Assembly (NCBI GenBank): GCA_002070025.1
Contig: MWCL01000001.1
Location: 1-64,000, forward strand
Direction: 5' to 3'
From: Spirochaetes bacterium ADurb.Bin215
GTDB lineage: Bacteria; Spirochaetota; Spirochaetia; Treponematales; Treponemataceae
Length of the DNA: 64,000 nt
The stretch's first letter is position 1, and each line of letters begins with the position of its first letter. Positions 33,861 to 44,195 of the stretch are shown here, one piece after another. The position numbers were made by a program, and so were the translations under genes. The notes below the pieces were generated by a model, which searched no databases, was not told the DNA's origin, and saw only the letters and a program-made list of their open reading frames with translations.

Positions 33861-34522
33861 CCATTCAACCGGTAACCGTCCAGTACGGAAACAGATCAGT
33901 TTTCAGAAATTTCAGTCACAGTTTTGCCGATGGTTCAATAACCGCCATTCTCGGACCAAGCGGCTGCGGAAAAACAACACTGTTGTTTTCAATTGCACAT
34001 GCGCTGGTCAAAACCGGCGAACCTGTATCGTTCGTTTTTCAGGAACCGAGGCTCATACCCTGGTGCACGCTTGCGAAGAATCTTGAACTGGTCATGAACG
34101 GCAGTGAGAAGGAAAACCGTGAACGGGCGCATGAATACCTCGACAAGGTACATCTCCTGCCGGACGCATCAAAATTGCCGCGGCATATTTCGGGCGGAGA
34201 ACGACAGCGCGTAGCCATAGCCCGTGCGTTTTCTTTTCCTTCATCGGTACTGCTCATGGATGAACCGTTTCAGTCACAGGATGCCGGATTAAAGCAACGT
34301 CTCCTGACCACATTCCTTGATCTCCAGCAATCCGAACCCCGCACGGTTCTGGCGGTAACGCATGATATTCACGAAGCCCTGTCTATCGCGGATCATCTTC
34401 TGGTTCTCGGCGGGAAACCGGCCCGTGTCGTCTATCAGGGTTCTTCTTCGTCAACAACACCGGACGAACTATCGCGGATTCTATCTGAAGAATCCCGGGT
34501 CTTTTCTTCCTTGCGGGGGTAG
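33857..34522 (+). CDS. ABC importer ATPase, NitT/TauT-like
   Basis: 221 residues from the ATG at 33857, which overlaps the permease stop; the longer frame upstream is coding for the permease. Walker A is LGPSGCGKTTLL, Q-loop FVFQEPRLIPW, signature HISGGERQRVAIAR, Walker B VLLMDEPFQSQD, and H-loop VTHDIHEAL. It lacks the C-terminal regulatory extension of larger ATPases. The 160 bases after it, up to the convergent radical SAM gene, hold no gene. Confidence 0.92.
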   Translation: MTIQPVTVQYGNRSVFRNFSHSFADGSITAILGPSGCGKTTLLFSIAHALVKTGEPVSFVFQEPRLIPWCTLAKNLELVMNGSEKENRERAHEYLDKVHLLPDASKLPRHISGGERQRVAIARAFSFPSSVLLMDEPFQSQDAGLKQRLLTTFLDLQQSEPRTVLAVTHDIHEALSIADHLLVLGGKPARVVYQGSSSSTTPDELSRILSEESRVFSSLRG

Positions 34523-34684
34523 GACTCCTCTATCGCCAGATTATTGTCTATATTTTACTGCGCATAATGTATGTTCTGTCTACCCGTATGAATTATCACC
34601 ATAAAATGTACCAGTATCATACAGCTTCAGACCAATTATAGCTCATCCTCGGCAGTATGATATGCATACCTGGTAAGAAGGTTT

Positions 34685-37216
34685 CTATGACAACGTTTCT
34701 TCTGCGCGATTCTTCCCGTCCAGATACTCGAATACATCAAAGAACGAAACGAGTTCACCGGATACCGGATGCGTAGCGAGCGTTTCCATTTTTGTAATGG
34801 TGACGGATTCAAACACCGGTTTACCGGTTATCTCCGTTATCAATTCACGAAACTTTCTGTCCGCATGAAATGGCATGGTGAGAATCGCTGAAGTGTTCCC
34901 GTCCGCATCATCAAAAATCATCTGAGTATTTTCCGAAAGATACACCTGAACCATCTCATGACCCTTTATGGCCACGAGAGTTTCCCTGTCTGAAAACTCA
35001 TACCGATACCGGTTTCCCCAGAGGAATACCGAGAGGGATTGACGCTTCACCTTGGTGGACAGTTCATACCAGTACACCCGGTTAACCCGGAGAATTTCCG
35101 GCAGAGACGCATTCAGTATGTCCCGGAGCATATCCGGAGATTCCGGTTTGTCCTTCAGGATAAACGTGGCGGTTTCATCTTCCGAGGCAATACCGAGCGA
35201 CAGACTCTGGGAAAGCTCAAACCGGGGAAGCGGATTGAAACCCTCGGTATAGACAACCGGCAGCCCTGAACGGGCAAAAGCCTTGTTCCAGATTTCGAGA
35301 AGCCCGAGATGCGGGATAAAGATTCCGGCATCACGTTTTGAAAAAGACACAAGGACCCGGTACCGGGAAGCTGATGCTTCTGCTAAAGAATTTGTTGAAA
35401 CGGTCGAAGCCTGTACCTGATCAGGGGATTTTTTCACGCGTACATCCCGGTTGCACACACCACATGGTGTAGCACAGGATTCCTCGCAAGGCGCAGTTGG
35501 AGTACCCGAACGAGACTTGTCCCGTTCGTTTTTCAGGAATGTTTTGGTGGGGCCAAGGCTCACACTGTCCCAGGGCAGGGTTTCATCTTCGGCGCGTTCA
35601 CGAATTGTTTCAGACTCAACATTCCAGTCGGCACCGGAAAAAACATCCTGCCAGATATCAGGGCGCGCCCAGTCCTCCCAGGCATCAAGCCGACAGCCGC
35701 GGCGGTAGGCTTCAAGAATGAGCTCCCCTACCCGTTCGTCCCCGCGCGATATAACCGCTTCGAGAAATGAGCTGAACGGCTTATGGGTACTAACCTTGAA
35801 TTTGCCCCGAGGAAGATTCCGGTATATGTGATCAAGCTTTTTTTGTGATTCTTCCATGGAAAGCTGACGTTCCCACTGATAGGGCGTGTGCGGTTTCGGG
35901 ATGAATGTACCGACATTCACATTGCACTGGATTCGGGTGGTCGCCTGAATATCCAGAAGGAAATCGATTATGGCGTCCTCTTCGGTAATGGAGGATTCGT
36001 CAACAGGAAGACCGACCATAAAATAAAATTTGGCCTTGCTCCATCCGCGTTTTTTCGCTTCATGGATTATTTCAATAATCCTGCTACGGTATACATCCTT
36101 GTTGATTGAACGCTGCCAGGTATCCACCGGGGTTTCAACGGCAAAAGTCAGTCCGCTTTTTCGAACCTGTGCGAGCTTTTCCAGAATGGGCAGGGTAAAA
36201 GTATTCACCTTCAATGAAGGCAGCTGGAATGAGATGTTTTGCCCCGCATAGCGTTCAATCAATGTATTGAGCAGAAAATCGATTCCCTCATAATCGCCGG
36301 AAGAAAGTGACATGAGACTGATCTCTCGATAGCCACCGCGTGTTACGAGGTAATCAATATCATGGAGTATCCGTTCGGGATCCTTCATCCGCTGGGGCCG
36401 GTAATAGAGGCCTGCATGGCAAAAACGACACCCGTTCGGGCAGCCGCGCATTATTTCCACCGAACCGTGGTCCTGTACAATTCTGAGATTGGGGACCGGG
36501 AAACATACCTGCCGGTCAGGACCGTCAGTCCGGGATGAGCCAAATCCGGCATATACCGCACGGCGCGCGCATATTCCGCCCGAAGCGCGGCTTTTCCGCG
36601 CAGACCAGACCGCCGGATGCGATTCCATAAGGGAAAGGAGATCCTCGCGACTGCCGCCCGCCTTTTTCCGTTCGGCGAGGAGCGCAATAAGGTCGAACAA
36701 ACCGGCTTCAGCTTCACCGATAAAAACGGCGTCAAAGAAACGCGCAAAGGGAGCCGGATTTGTTACCCCGCATCCACCAGCGAGAATAATGGGGTCTCCT
36801 TCGGTACGGTCCGCCGCATCCAGCGGGACTCCCCCGCTTTCAAGAATTGCGAGCACACCGGTTATTCCCGGTTCATAGCCGACAGAAAAACCGATGATAT
36901 CGGTTTTGTTCAGGGGTATACCGCTTTCAAGGGTATACAGGGGAACCGACGCGGACGAGAGAAGCGCTTCAAAGTCGGGAGCCGGGGCAAAAACGCGTTC
37001 ACAACGGATATTCGTCATGCGGTTAAGTCCGTCATAAAGAATCTTTATCGCCAGATTGCTCATGGCTATCTCGTAGAGATCGGGAAACGCCAGAGCAAAA
37101 ACCAGATCGCCCGAGTCTTTTTTTATTTGCCCGTATTCCCCGCCAAGATAGCGAGCGGGATTCTGGATGGAGGCGAGCCGTCCGCCGAATGCATTGAGGG
37201 GATTGATAACAGTCAT
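34685..37216 (-). CDS. B12-binding radical SAM protein fused to a DUF2344 domain
   Basis: 843 residues. The N-terminal half matches the TIGR03960-type radical SAM family: B12-binding-like N-domain, then MRGCPNGCRFCHAGLYYRPQR carries the CxxxCxxC cluster, and later LKVNTFTLPILEKLAQVRKSGLTFAVETP is the barrel. A cysteine-rich linker (CEESCATPCGVCNR) joins it to a C-terminal DUF2344 domain (YRVLVSFSKRDAGIFIPHLGLLEIWNKAFARSG). In Firmicutes and other groups these two parts are two adjacent genes or one fusion next to rne/rpmA-type genes. The function is not established, but the family often lies beside rodA as here. Start supported by CCGGAG upstream. Confidence 0.88.
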   Translation of the reverse strand: MTVINPLNAFGGRLASIQNPARYLGGEYGQIKKDSGDLVFALAFPDLYEIAMSNLAIKILYDGLNRMTNIRCERVFAPAPDFEALLSSASVPLYTLESGIPLNKTDIIGFSVGYEPGITGVLAILESGGVPLDAADRTEGDPIILAGGCGVTNPAPFARFFDAVFIGEAEAGLFDLIALLAERKKAGGSREDLLSLMESHPAVWSARKSRASGGICARRAVYAGFGSSRTDGPDRQVCFPVPNLRIVQDHGSVEIMRGCPNGCRFCHAGLYYRPQRMKDPERILHDIDYLVTRGGYREISLMSLSSGDYEGIDFLLNTLIERYAGQNISFQLPSLKVNTFTLPILEKLAQVRKSGLTFAVETPVDTWQRSINKDVYRSRIIEIIHEAKKRGWSKAKFYFMVGLPVDESSITEEDAIIDFLLDIQATTRIQCNVNVGTFIPKPHTPYQWERQLSMEESQKKLDHIYRNLPRGKFKVSTHKPFSSFLEAVISRGDERVGELILEAYRRGCRLDAWEDWARPDIWQDVFSGADWNVESETIRERAEDETLPWDSVSLGPTKTFLKNERDKSRSGTPTAPCEESCATPCGVCNRDVRVKKSPDQVQASTVSTNSLAEASASRYRVLVSFSKRDAGIFIPHLGLLEIWNKAFARSGLPVVYTEGFNPLPRFELSQSLSLGIASEDETATFILKDKPESPDMLRDILNASLPEILRVNRVYWYELSTKVKRQSLSVFLWGNRYRYEFSDRETLVAIKGHEMVQVYLSENTQMIFDDADGNTSAILTMPFHADRKFRELITEITGKPVFESVTITKMETLATHPVSGELVSFFDVFEYLDGKNRAEETLS

Positions 37217-37232
37217 GAGTTACTCCGGAAAA

Positions 37233-38543
37233 TTAATGGTCAAGCCGCCGCATGTTGATACTCATCAACAAGCCGGTAGCCGAAAGAGCGGTCCACAACG
37301 AGGATCCGCCGTATGATAGAAAAAGAAGCGGGATGCCGGTTATGGGCATGATACCCATGACCATTCCCACATTAACGGTAAAGTGAAACAAAAACATTGA
37401 AACGATACCGGTGGCTATCAATGTACCAAAACGATTTTCAGTTTTTCGTATAATGATTATACCGCGAATCATGATGACGAGATAGAGACTGAACACGGTC
37501 AAGCCGCCCACAAAACCCCATTCTTCGGAAAGAATACTGAATATGAAGTCGGTACTCTGCTGGGGTAAAAAGCGGTAGTGGCTTTGGGTTCCCTGGAGAA
37601 ATCCCAATCCGGAGAAGCCTCCTGAACCGATCGCGGTAATTGATTGAATGATGTTCCATCCGGAACCGAGCGGATCAACGGACGGATCCAGAAATACAAT
37701 CAGACGCATTATCTGATAATCCTTGATTACCCTCGAGGCACCTATCGATCCGATGAGGGCAAAGAGGACAATACCCGTGCAATAGGTTATCCAGTAGTAG
37801 TATTTGTTTTTATACCATAACCGTCCCAGGAGGGAAAGCGCAGCGATAATCGAAAGCGTCACCATGGTAATCAGGGTGAGACGCATGTCGGTCAAAATCC
37901 TGATTGCCGGTACGGGATGGCGGAAGATATTCTCTTCCCAGAGGGGAAGCACGGTAAACAGGGCGAGCAGACCGCCGCCGACAAGTACAATGTTGATATA
38001 CCGCAGCGGGATGCCGGCGATCAGCGCCATGCCGAGAAAAATCGGGATGTATACCAGGGACGTTCCGAGGTCCGGCTGTGAAAGGATGAGCAGCATCGGA
38101 ACAACCATTATCGTGAGCGCTTTCGCGAAGCGGCTGAAGGAGGATTCGGATTTATCGGAACGGTCAAGAAAATACGCCAAAAACAGGATGTACACCAGCT
38201 TTATAAACTCGGACGGCTGTATACCCAGCTCTCCGATACCTATCCAGCTTTTCGCGCCGTTTACATAGCGGCCGAAAATGCGGGTGTACACGAGAACGGC
38301 AAGACCGATGAGGTAAAAAAGAAAAGTCCTGTCCGCAAAACGCCGGTAGTCGGTGAATACAATGACCCCCATGAGCAGAACGCCGGTTACGGCCCAGAGA
38401 ATCTGTTTTCCGTATTCATTTGATACGAGCATACCTTCAGAGTTTATTCCCGAAGAATATATGAAAAGGATTCCGATTACGGTGAGTATCATGACCGAAA
38501 GAAACAGCAGATAATCAAAATAGGTGAAGTTTCGTATTGTCAT
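37233..38543 (-). CDS. rodA: RodA, SEDS peptidoglycan glycosyltransferase for elongation
   Basis: 436 residues with about ten membrane helices. SEDS signature: GIGELGIQPSEFIKLVYIL, LSQPDLGTSLVYIPIFLG, and LGFLQGTQSHYRFLPQQSTDFIFSILSEEWGF, ending in LPFLSYGGSSL-like text (PLLFLSYGGSSLWTA). RodA polymerises lipid II in the elongasome together with PBP2, whose gene is directly upstream and overlaps by 4 bases. An extra loop lies between helices 7 and 8 compared with E. coli (370 residues). Confidence 0.95.
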   Translation of the reverse strand: MTIRNFTYFDYLLFLSVMILTVIGILFIYSSGINSEGMLVSNEYGKQILWAVTGVLLMGVIVFTDYRRFADRTFLFYLIGLAVLVYTRIFGRYVNGAKSWIGIGELGIQPSEFIKLVYILFLAYFLDRSDKSESSFSRFAKALTIMVVPMLLILSQPDLGTSLVYIPIFLGMALIAGIPLRYINIVLVGGGLLALFTVLPLWEENIFRHPVPAIRILTDMRLTLITMVTLSIIAALSLLGRLWYKNKYYYWITYCTGIVLFALIGSIGASRVIKDYQIMRLIVFLDPSVDPLGSGWNIIQSITAIGSGGFSGLGFLQGTQSHYRFLPQQSTDFIFSILSEEWGFVGGLTVFSLYLVIMIRGIIIIRKTENRFGTLIATGIVSMFLFHFTVNVGMVMGIMPITGIPLLFLSYGGSSLWTALSATGLLMSINMRRLDH

Positions 38544-40390
38544 TCACGCCTTCCCCGTGGTTGGGCGATTGAACGGAATCCGAGAGAATCAATGGCTTCT
38601 TCAAACGTTTCATCCGCAAAAATGCCCTGAAATATGATGTTTGTCGCGTACGGTGCCCACCATTCCCAGGGATTGGTCGCCTCCACCATTACAACAACCA
38701 CAACCGCATCCTCGGCAGGAGCGTCGTAGGGTCCATAGGCAACCATCCATGAATGCCACCGGTCATTGAGCCCTACTTCGGCGGTACCGGTCTTTCCCGC
38801 GGTTTGCACCACACGGTTGCGCATGGGGAACTGGGCGGTACCATCGGTTATGACATTGCGCATGTCGCTCCGTACGTGGGCAAATACTTCCGGGCGTATG
38901 GAACTTTTGGTCAGCTGTTCAGGCCTCGACACGGAAAGAACGGCTCCGGTTACCGGATCATGAACTTCCTTGAGAAGGTGCGGCTTGTAGATTACCCCGC
39001 TGTTGACAATCATCGAGACAACATTTGCCATTTGCATGGGAGACGTTAATGTGAATCCCTGTCCGATGGACATGTTCATGGTATCTCCACCGAGCCAGCG
39101 TTCATGAAAACGGCGTTCTTTCCACTGCGGTGTGGGTATGAACCCGGTCGCCTGGCTCGGCAAGTCGATTTCAACCGACTTGCCCAGACCGAATTCATTA
39201 CAATAGGAAGCGATACGTTCAACGCCGAGGTTGTCACGTCCGACAACCCAATAGTACACATCGCAGGACTGCGCGAGCGCTTCCCGCAGGTTTACCGGTC
39301 CGTGACCGGGTTTGCGGATATGACAGCGGAAAACACGGTCGCCGTATTCAATCTCGCCCTCACAGTCTATTTCTTTTTCCGGAGGGATGAGTTCCTCCTC
39401 TAGAAGTGCGGTAGTCAGAATTATCTTGAACGTTGAGGCCGGCGGATAACTCGCGTTGACGACCCGGTTCAACAGCGGATTGCGGGGATCATCCCGTAAA
39501 CGGGCGTACTCCTCGCCTGCTTTTGTACTGCTGAATATGTTTGAGTCAAAATAGGGATACGAAACCATGGCAAGTACTTCGCCGGTCGCGGGCTTGAGAA
39601 CGACCGCCGACCCGATGCGCTCTCCCAGCGCTTTTTCCGCAAGATACTGAATCCTGCGGTCTATCGTCAGAACAACGTTCTTTCCAATCTCGGGAGGACG
39701 AATCCAGGTGCTGTTCTCTATGTACCGGCCCTTCACGTCGACCGTACGGTATTCATAGCCGTCCTTTCCCCGAAGTATCTCGTCGTATTGTTTCTCGATT
39801 CCGGCTTTACCGATAACACTGTTCGGGTTATAGCCCTTGTTGTACAGAATTTTCAATTCCTCCCGGGTTATATCTCCCACATACCCGAGGACATGAGACA
39901 TTGAACCGGTTTCCACATAATTCCTGATCGGTTTTGAATGCCAGGAAACACCGGGAAGCTCATCGATACGTTCCGCAATCGCGGAAATTTTTTCATAACT
40001 GATATTCGCGAGTACTTCAACAGTCTGGAACGATCGTCTGATCGACGGCGGTACTTTTTGACGAATACTGCCGGTTGTCACACCCAGAATTCCGGCAAGG
40101 CGGGCGGTTACCGTATCAAAATTATCCGGTGGAATTTCTCCCGGAACCATGTCAACCGCGAAAGAATCAATATTCAGAACCATGGGAACCGTGGCATTGC
40201 GGTCAAAGATCTCGCCCCGCTGTGCCGGTATCCGCTTGGTCCGCTGTGATATGTTACGGCTCTGGGTGCGGTACGCCTCACCCTGGATAATCTGAAGATG
40301 AAACAGTTTTGCCGCATAGATTCCGAAAACAAGAACTACGAGGAAGGAAAAAACCGCTATTCTTCTGGACGTAGAATCCGCTGAACCCAT
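38540..40390 (-). CDS. mrdA: Penicillin-binding protein 2 (elongasome transpeptidase)
   Basis: 616 residues. N-terminal membrane anchor (IAVFSFLVVLVFGIYAAKLFHLQ), dimerisation domain with QRGEIFDRN, then transpeptidase domain. Active-site motifs: SxxK as ASTFK (NASYPPASTFKI), SxN-type as AQSCDVYYWV, and KTG as TAGKTGTAEVG. It crosslinks new peptidoglycan made by RodA. The gene is 1 base after mreD and overlaps rodA, so it is in the mreBCD-mrdA-rodA cluster in canonical order. Confidence 0.95.
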   Translation of the reverse strand: MGSADSTSRRIAVFSFLVVLVFGIYAAKLFHLQIIQGEAYRTQSRNISQRTKRIPAQRGEIFDRNATVPMVLNIDSFAVDMVPGEIPPDNFDTVTARLAGILGVTTGSIRQKVPPSIRRSFQTVEVLANISYEKISAIAERIDELPGVSWHSKPIRNYVETGSMSHVLGYVGDITREELKILYNKGYNPNSVIGKAGIEKQYDEILRGKDGYEYRTVDVKGRYIENSTWIRPPEIGKNVVLTIDRRIQYLAEKALGERIGSAVVLKPATGEVLAMVSYPYFDSNIFSSTKAGEEYARLRDDPRNPLLNRVVNASYPPASTFKIILTTALLEEELIPPEKEIDCEGEIEYGDRVFRCHIRKPGHGPVNLREALAQSCDVYYWVVGRDNLGVERIASYCNEFGLGKSVEIDLPSQATGFIPTPQWKERRFHERWLGGDTMNMSIGQGFTLTSPMQMANVVSMIVNSGVIYKPHLLKEVHDPVTGAVLSVSRPEQLTKSSIRPEVFAHVRSDMRNVITDGTAQFPMRNRVVQTAGKTGTAEVGLNDRWHSWMVAYGPYDAPAEDAVVVVVMVEATNPWEWWAPYATNIIFQGIFADETFEEAIDSLGFRSIAQPRGRRE

Positions 40391-40391
40391 A

Positions 40392-40895
40392 TCACCGGTT
40401 ACCCTTGATCAAAAACAGGGAGGGGAACAGGCCGAGCAATGAAAAAACCAGCGGCGCACACAGGCCATTGAACACTACTTCAAGCCAGAAAACACTGGAT
40501 GCCGGGGTAAAAACCACAACCGTTTCGTCGAAAAGAAAGGAAAGGAATCCCGTTGTCAGCATCTTGAGAACCGTTGCACCAACCGCCATGAGGAACGGGA
40601 TAAAAAACCGGTCGAGATTGTACATACCGGACATTTTACCAGTTATATACCCAACCACGGTCTTGGTAAACGCGTTCAGACCCACCGGGGCGGCCGAAAG
40701 GAAATCGAAGAGGATACCGGAAATGAATCCGGTCGTGCTGCCAAGGGCTGCGTTGTTCATGAACGACACATACAAAACAACGAGCAGTACAAGATCCGGA
40801 ACGACCGGAAGCAGCGTAATATTCGCCAGTATGGTAGCGGAGAACATGGAAAGGAATACCGAAGCAAAACAGGACCAGAACACTACTCTGCCCAT
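40392..40895 (-). CDS. mreD: MreD rod-shape membrane protein
   Basis: 167 residues, five predicted helices. Weakly conserved family, called by position between mreC and mrdA and by topology; VVPDLVLLVVLYVSFMNNAALGSTTGFISGILFDFLSAAPVG is a recognisable MreD block (P-D-L, then G..GF..GIL.D). Its ATG overlaps the mreC stop by one base. Confidence 0.9.
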   Translation of the reverse strand: MGRVVFWSCFASVFLSMFSATILANITLLPVVPDLVLLVVLYVSFMNNAALGSTTGFISGILFDFLSAAPVGLNAFTKTVVGYITGKMSGMYNLDRFFIPFLMAVGATVLKMLTTGFLSFLFDETVVVFTPASSVFWLEVVFNGLCAPLVFSLLGLFPSLFLIKGNR

Positions 40896-41758
40896 TATTC
40901 CTCCTCCCCTGATGCTGATCCAAGATCAAGGACAAATACATTTTCCAGCCGGGAAAAATCAATAATCGGTTCAAGATCCAGTTCAAGGGATGTTTCATAA
41001 TCAAGCGCGCGTATGCCGGACACAAAACCGACGGGAACATCGCGCGGATAATTATAGTTTTCTCCGGAGGCAACGACCTTGTCTCCGATTTTAATCTCGT
41101 CCCGCGCCCGTTTTTTCAGATACCGCATGATCAGCGGAGAATCAGGGTTTCCCCTGCCGTTTACCAGTCCCATATACCGTGATTCTTCAAGCCGGGAGGA
41201 AACAAAACATTGATAATCATAGATGGGCATGATCATGCTGGTGCTTCTTCCAACCTGAACAATTTTACCAACGAGCCCGGTGTTGCTTCCCTGGAACGAA
41301 ATGACCGGCATGTTCTTTTTTACTCCATGGCGTACACCACGGTTAATCGTTATTCCCGAATACAGGTTGTTGGGATCACGCGCGATAATACGTGCGGGAA
41401 TGTTCTGTACGGTCAGTGATTCGGTAAAGCCCAGCAGTTCCTTGAGCCGTTCATTCTCGAGACGAATATCCGCGTTCGATCGCTGGAGCAGTTCATAATC
41501 CTTGAGACGATCTTCAAGCGCGACATAGCGCTCCTTGAGTTCAGACAGCTCACGGATCGCCGTAACAGTACCGCTAAAAAAACTCGTTACCGAATACAAG
41601 CCCCGCTGGGTACCGGACATGAGATTGAATCCGAACGACCGGAAATTCACCACCAGGCCGCCGGCTGAAAAAGCCAGAAACACGGCGGAAATAATGAGAT
41701 ACACTGTCAATAAAAACGCGTCCAGGTGAAACCTGAACGCACGTTTTGTTTTCCGCAT
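40895..41758 (-). CDS. mreC: MreC rod-shape protein
   Basis: 287 residues. One N-terminal helix, a coiled coil (LKERYVALEDRLKDYELLQRSNADIRLENERLKELLGF) and a C-terminal beta domain with ARIIARDPNNLYSGITINRGVRHGVKKNMPVIS and YDYQCFVSSRLEESRY. MreC links MreB in the cytoplasm to PBP2/RodA. The ATG overlaps the mreB stop by one base. Confidence 0.94.
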   Translation of the reverse strand: MRKTKRAFRFHLDAFLLTVYLIISAVFLAFSAGGLVVNFRSFGFNLMSGTQRGLYSVTSFFSGTVTAIRELSELKERYVALEDRLKDYELLQRSNADIRLENERLKELLGFTESLTVQNIPARIIARDPNNLYSGITINRGVRHGVKKNMPVISFQGSNTGLVGKIVQVGRSTSMIMPIYDYQCFVSSRLEESRYMGLVNGRGNPDSPLIMRYLKKRARDEIKIGDKVVASGENYNYPRDVPVGFVSGIRALDYETSLELDLEPIIDFSRLENVFVLDLGSASGEEE

Positions 41759-42792
41759 CAGTTATTCAGATTGTCGTAGACACTCCGGTCTATGGACATA
41801 TCCTTGAAAATTTCATAATACTGACCAGCACCGATCGCGACACAGTTCATGGGATTTTCAGCCAGGATTACCGGTACACCGGTTTCTTTTGATATGAGTT
41901 TCGGAAGACCCTTGAGGAGCGCACCGCCTCCGGTCATGACAATACCGCGTTCAACAATATCCGCGGCGAGCTCGGGCGGTGTCTGTGCGAGGGTTCGCTT
42001 TATTTCTTCGACTATCTGGGTAATGGGATCTTTCAGGGCTTCCCGTACTTCAACGGAATCAATCTCGAGCCGGCGGGGAAGACCGGTAATGGCGTCAGTG
42101 CCCTTTATTTCAACCTTTTCGATATTCTTCTCGGGGGACGCGTTTCCGATTTCCACCTTGAGCCGTTCGGCGGTCTGTTCACCGATGATGAGGTTGTGCA
42201 CCGACCGGACATGCTTGATGATCGCCTGATCAAATTCGTCGCCCCCAAGGCGGATGGCATTGGTTACAACCATGCCGCCGAGTGAAATAACGGATACTTC
42301 GGTCGTACCGCCGCCGATATCGCAGATCATGTGACCCGCGGGTTCGTGAATGGGAATCTGGGCGCCGATTGCCGCTGCAAGCGACTCTTCGATAACCTGT
42401 ACTTCGCGCGCTCCGGCCTTGAAGGCGCTTTCTTTTACCGCGCGGTTTTCAACGTCGGTAATACAGCTGGGAATACCGATGACCATTCTCGGTTTGATCA
42501 ATCCGTGCCGGGGCATTATTTTGGACACAAAGTAACGGATCATCTTTTCCGTGGTGTCCATGTCGGCAATAACGCCGTCCTTGAGAGGACGAATGGCGAT
42601 TATGTTTCCCGGGGTTTTCCACAGCATCCGTTTGGCTTCGGCGCCAACGGCGACAACCCGTTTTGTTCCCCGTTCCACGGCAACAACGGAAGGTTCATTT
42701 ACAACAATGCCTTTTCCGTGAATATAAATAAGTGTATTGCAGGTACCAAGATCAATGCCGATATCCGCCGAAAGACTTTTGAAAAAACCCAT
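41758..42792 (-). CDS. mreB: MreB actin-like rod-shape protein
   Basis: 344 residues, MreB/Hsp70/actin fold. Phosphate 1 loop is [28 protein letters not shown]; phosphate 2 [17 protein letters not shown]; adenosine loop [14 protein letters not shown]. Polymerises under the inner membrane and directs elongation. Ribosome binding site AGAGGAG lies 8 bases upstream. The preceding TPR gene ends 35 bases earlier and may share the transcript. Confidence 0.97.
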   Translation of the reverse strand: MGFFKSLSADIGIDLGTCNTLIYIHGKGIVVNEPSVVAVERGTKRVVAVGAEAKRMLWKTPGNIIAIRPLKDGVIADMDTTEKMIRYFVSKIMPRHGLIKPRMVIGIPSCITDVENRAVKESAFKAGAREVQVIEESLAAAIGAQIPIHEPAGHMICDIGGGTTEVSVISLGGMVVTNAIRLGGDEFDQAIIKHVRSVHNLIIGEQTAERLKVEIGNASPEKNIEKVEIKGTDAITGLPRRLEIDSVEVREALKDPITQIVEEIKRTLAQTPPELAADIVERGIVMTGGGALLKGLPKLISKETGVPVILAENPMNCVAIGAGQYYEIFKDMSIDRSVYDNLNN

Positions 42793-42827
42793 ACTAGATG
42801 CTCCTCTGCCGTGTATTTACCCTGTCG

Positions 42828-43766
42828 CTATAATGTAAGTTTCTCACGGGCCTTCCCGTGTACGGGATTCAGTCTCAACGCCCGGCGCCATGATGCGCGG
42901 GCCAGGATCATGTCTTCCCGGGATTCATATACTACACCAAGTCCGTAGTGTGCGTCAGCATAATTCGGATCTTTTTCGAGTATTGCGTTGAATTCTTTCT
43001 CCGCTTCTTCCACATTTCCCTCGGAATGGAGAATCATGCCGAGCTCATACCGGGATTTCAATTCAAGCAATTCGTCGCTGGTGGTCCGTATGGTTTCAAG
43101 AAGGTATTGTTTTGCCTTTACCGTGTCCTCGACCGCGGAATAATTTCTCGCGAGCGTAAACAGAAGAAGATCTGACGGGTCGTGCACGAGGGCCTCGGAA
43201 AAAGAAGCGATGGCCAGACGATAATCGCCGAGGAGTTCAGCGGCAAGGCCCCTGAATTCATGAATATCGCGGTATTCGGCCCCGTTATTCATGGCGTAAT
43301 CGAGATACTTCAGGGCCAGGTCCGCGTAAAAGACCCCGCGCTGATAGTATGCTTTCCCGAGTATGTAGGCCATGGAAACCCGTTCCCGCGACGAGACACG
43401 CAGCCATGCTTTTCGAAGTGTTGTAATGGATTCAACAAGATAATCCCGTGTCAGGGCGGTATCGGTTTCAGCAAGACTAAGATAGTACGAAGCGAAACCA
43501 TGGAGCGCGAGAACTTCCCCGTTCAGCGGATGAACCTGCAATATGCGGGATGTTTTCTCATGAAGGGAGGCATAGTTTTCATTGTTCCAGTCGGTATACA
43601 GTTCCGAAACCGGCGGAAGTGTATTCATGCGGCTGCGAATTGCCAGAGCCGAGAACACAATGATTGAAGCGAACAGAATGATCAGTACAAGACGGATGAG
43701 ACTGCCGGTAAAAATACTGTGGCGGCTTGTAAGCAAAAACTTTTTACTGGACGATCGCAGTCTCAT
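42828..43766 (-). CDS. TPR-repeat protein with N-terminal membrane anchor
   Basis: 312 residues. One N-terminal helix (LIRLVLIILFASIIVFSALAI) then at least five TPR-like units: YASLHEKTSRILQVHPLNGEVLALHGFASYYLSLAE, ALKYLDYAMNNGAEYRDIHEFRGLAAELLGDYRLA, and the last VEEAEKEFNAILEKDPNYADAHYGLGVVYESRED. Likely an adaptor facing the periplasm, perhaps for the cell-shape machinery because it precedes mreB. The start is supported by AAGGA upstream. The T-rich end of rnpB lies just ahead. Confidence 0.82.
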   Translation of the reverse strand: MRLRSSSKKFLLTSRHSIFTGSLIRLVLIILFASIIVFSALAIRSRMNTLPPVSELYTDWNNENYASLHEKTSRILQVHPLNGEVLALHGFASYYLSLAETDTALTRDYLVESITTLRKAWLRVSSRERVSMAYILGKAYYQRGVFYADLALKYLDYAMNNGAEYRDIHEFRGLAAELLGDYRLAIASFSEALVHDPSDLLLFTLARNYSAVEDTVKAKQYLLETIRTTSDELLELKSRYELGMILHSEGNVEEAEKEFNAILEKDPNYADAHYGLGVVYESREDMILARASWRRALRLNPVHGKAREKLTL

Positions 43767-43800
43767 ATTGAACGGTTCCTTGCCAATAAAATAAAAAAAA

Positions 43801-44194
43801 GCAGAGGGCGAGTAAGCCGGGTTCTGTTTCCGTATCCCGTTTCCGGGATACGGCAGGGATCATCTATCTGGGAAGACACGTTACCGTGTTTCTCTTGCAG
43901 CCTACCCGTAAAAAAGGGTCGGAATACCCTTTACTGCTCGGCCTTGCTCCTGATGAGGCTTGCCATGCCGTTCCGTTACCGGAAACGCGGTGGGCTCTTA
44001 CCCCGCCTTTTCACCCTCACCAAGCGGTTCCCAAAGGAACCGCCAGGCAGTTTATTTTCTGTGGCGCTGTCTGTGAGCACCGCCTTTCGGCGATACCCCC
44101 CGGCCATTAACCGGCATCATTTCCGAAGGAGCCCGGACTTTCCTCTCAGCAGTTCCGTGAGGAACTACCAAGCGATCTCACAACTGCCCTCTGC
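43801..44194 (-). ncRNA. rnpB: RNase P RNA
   Basis: Catalytic RNA that makes the mature 5' ends of tRNAs. On the minus strand the 5' part holds GAGAGGAAAGTCCGGGCTCC, the universally conserved P4/CR-I region, and the 3' part ends with CAGAACCCGGCTTAC, the conserved CR-V/P4 partner. The ends pair as P1: GCAGAGGGC at the 5' end with GCCCTCTGC at the 3' end (43801-43809). About 394 bases, in the range of type A RNAs. A T-rich run at 43788-43800 (AAAA on the plus strand) follows as terminator. The 5' end lies one or two bases from the stop of the zinc-ribbon gene, so the RNA is probably cut from the long operon message or has a promoter within that gene. Confidence 0.95.
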
Positions 44195-44195
44195 C

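Noticed and set aside
34614-34668. Inverted repeat TATCATAC...GTATGATA in the gap between the ABC ATPase and the radical SAM gene
   Set aside because: Arms are short, spacing is over 30 bases and there is no T-run; not convincing as a terminator or operator.
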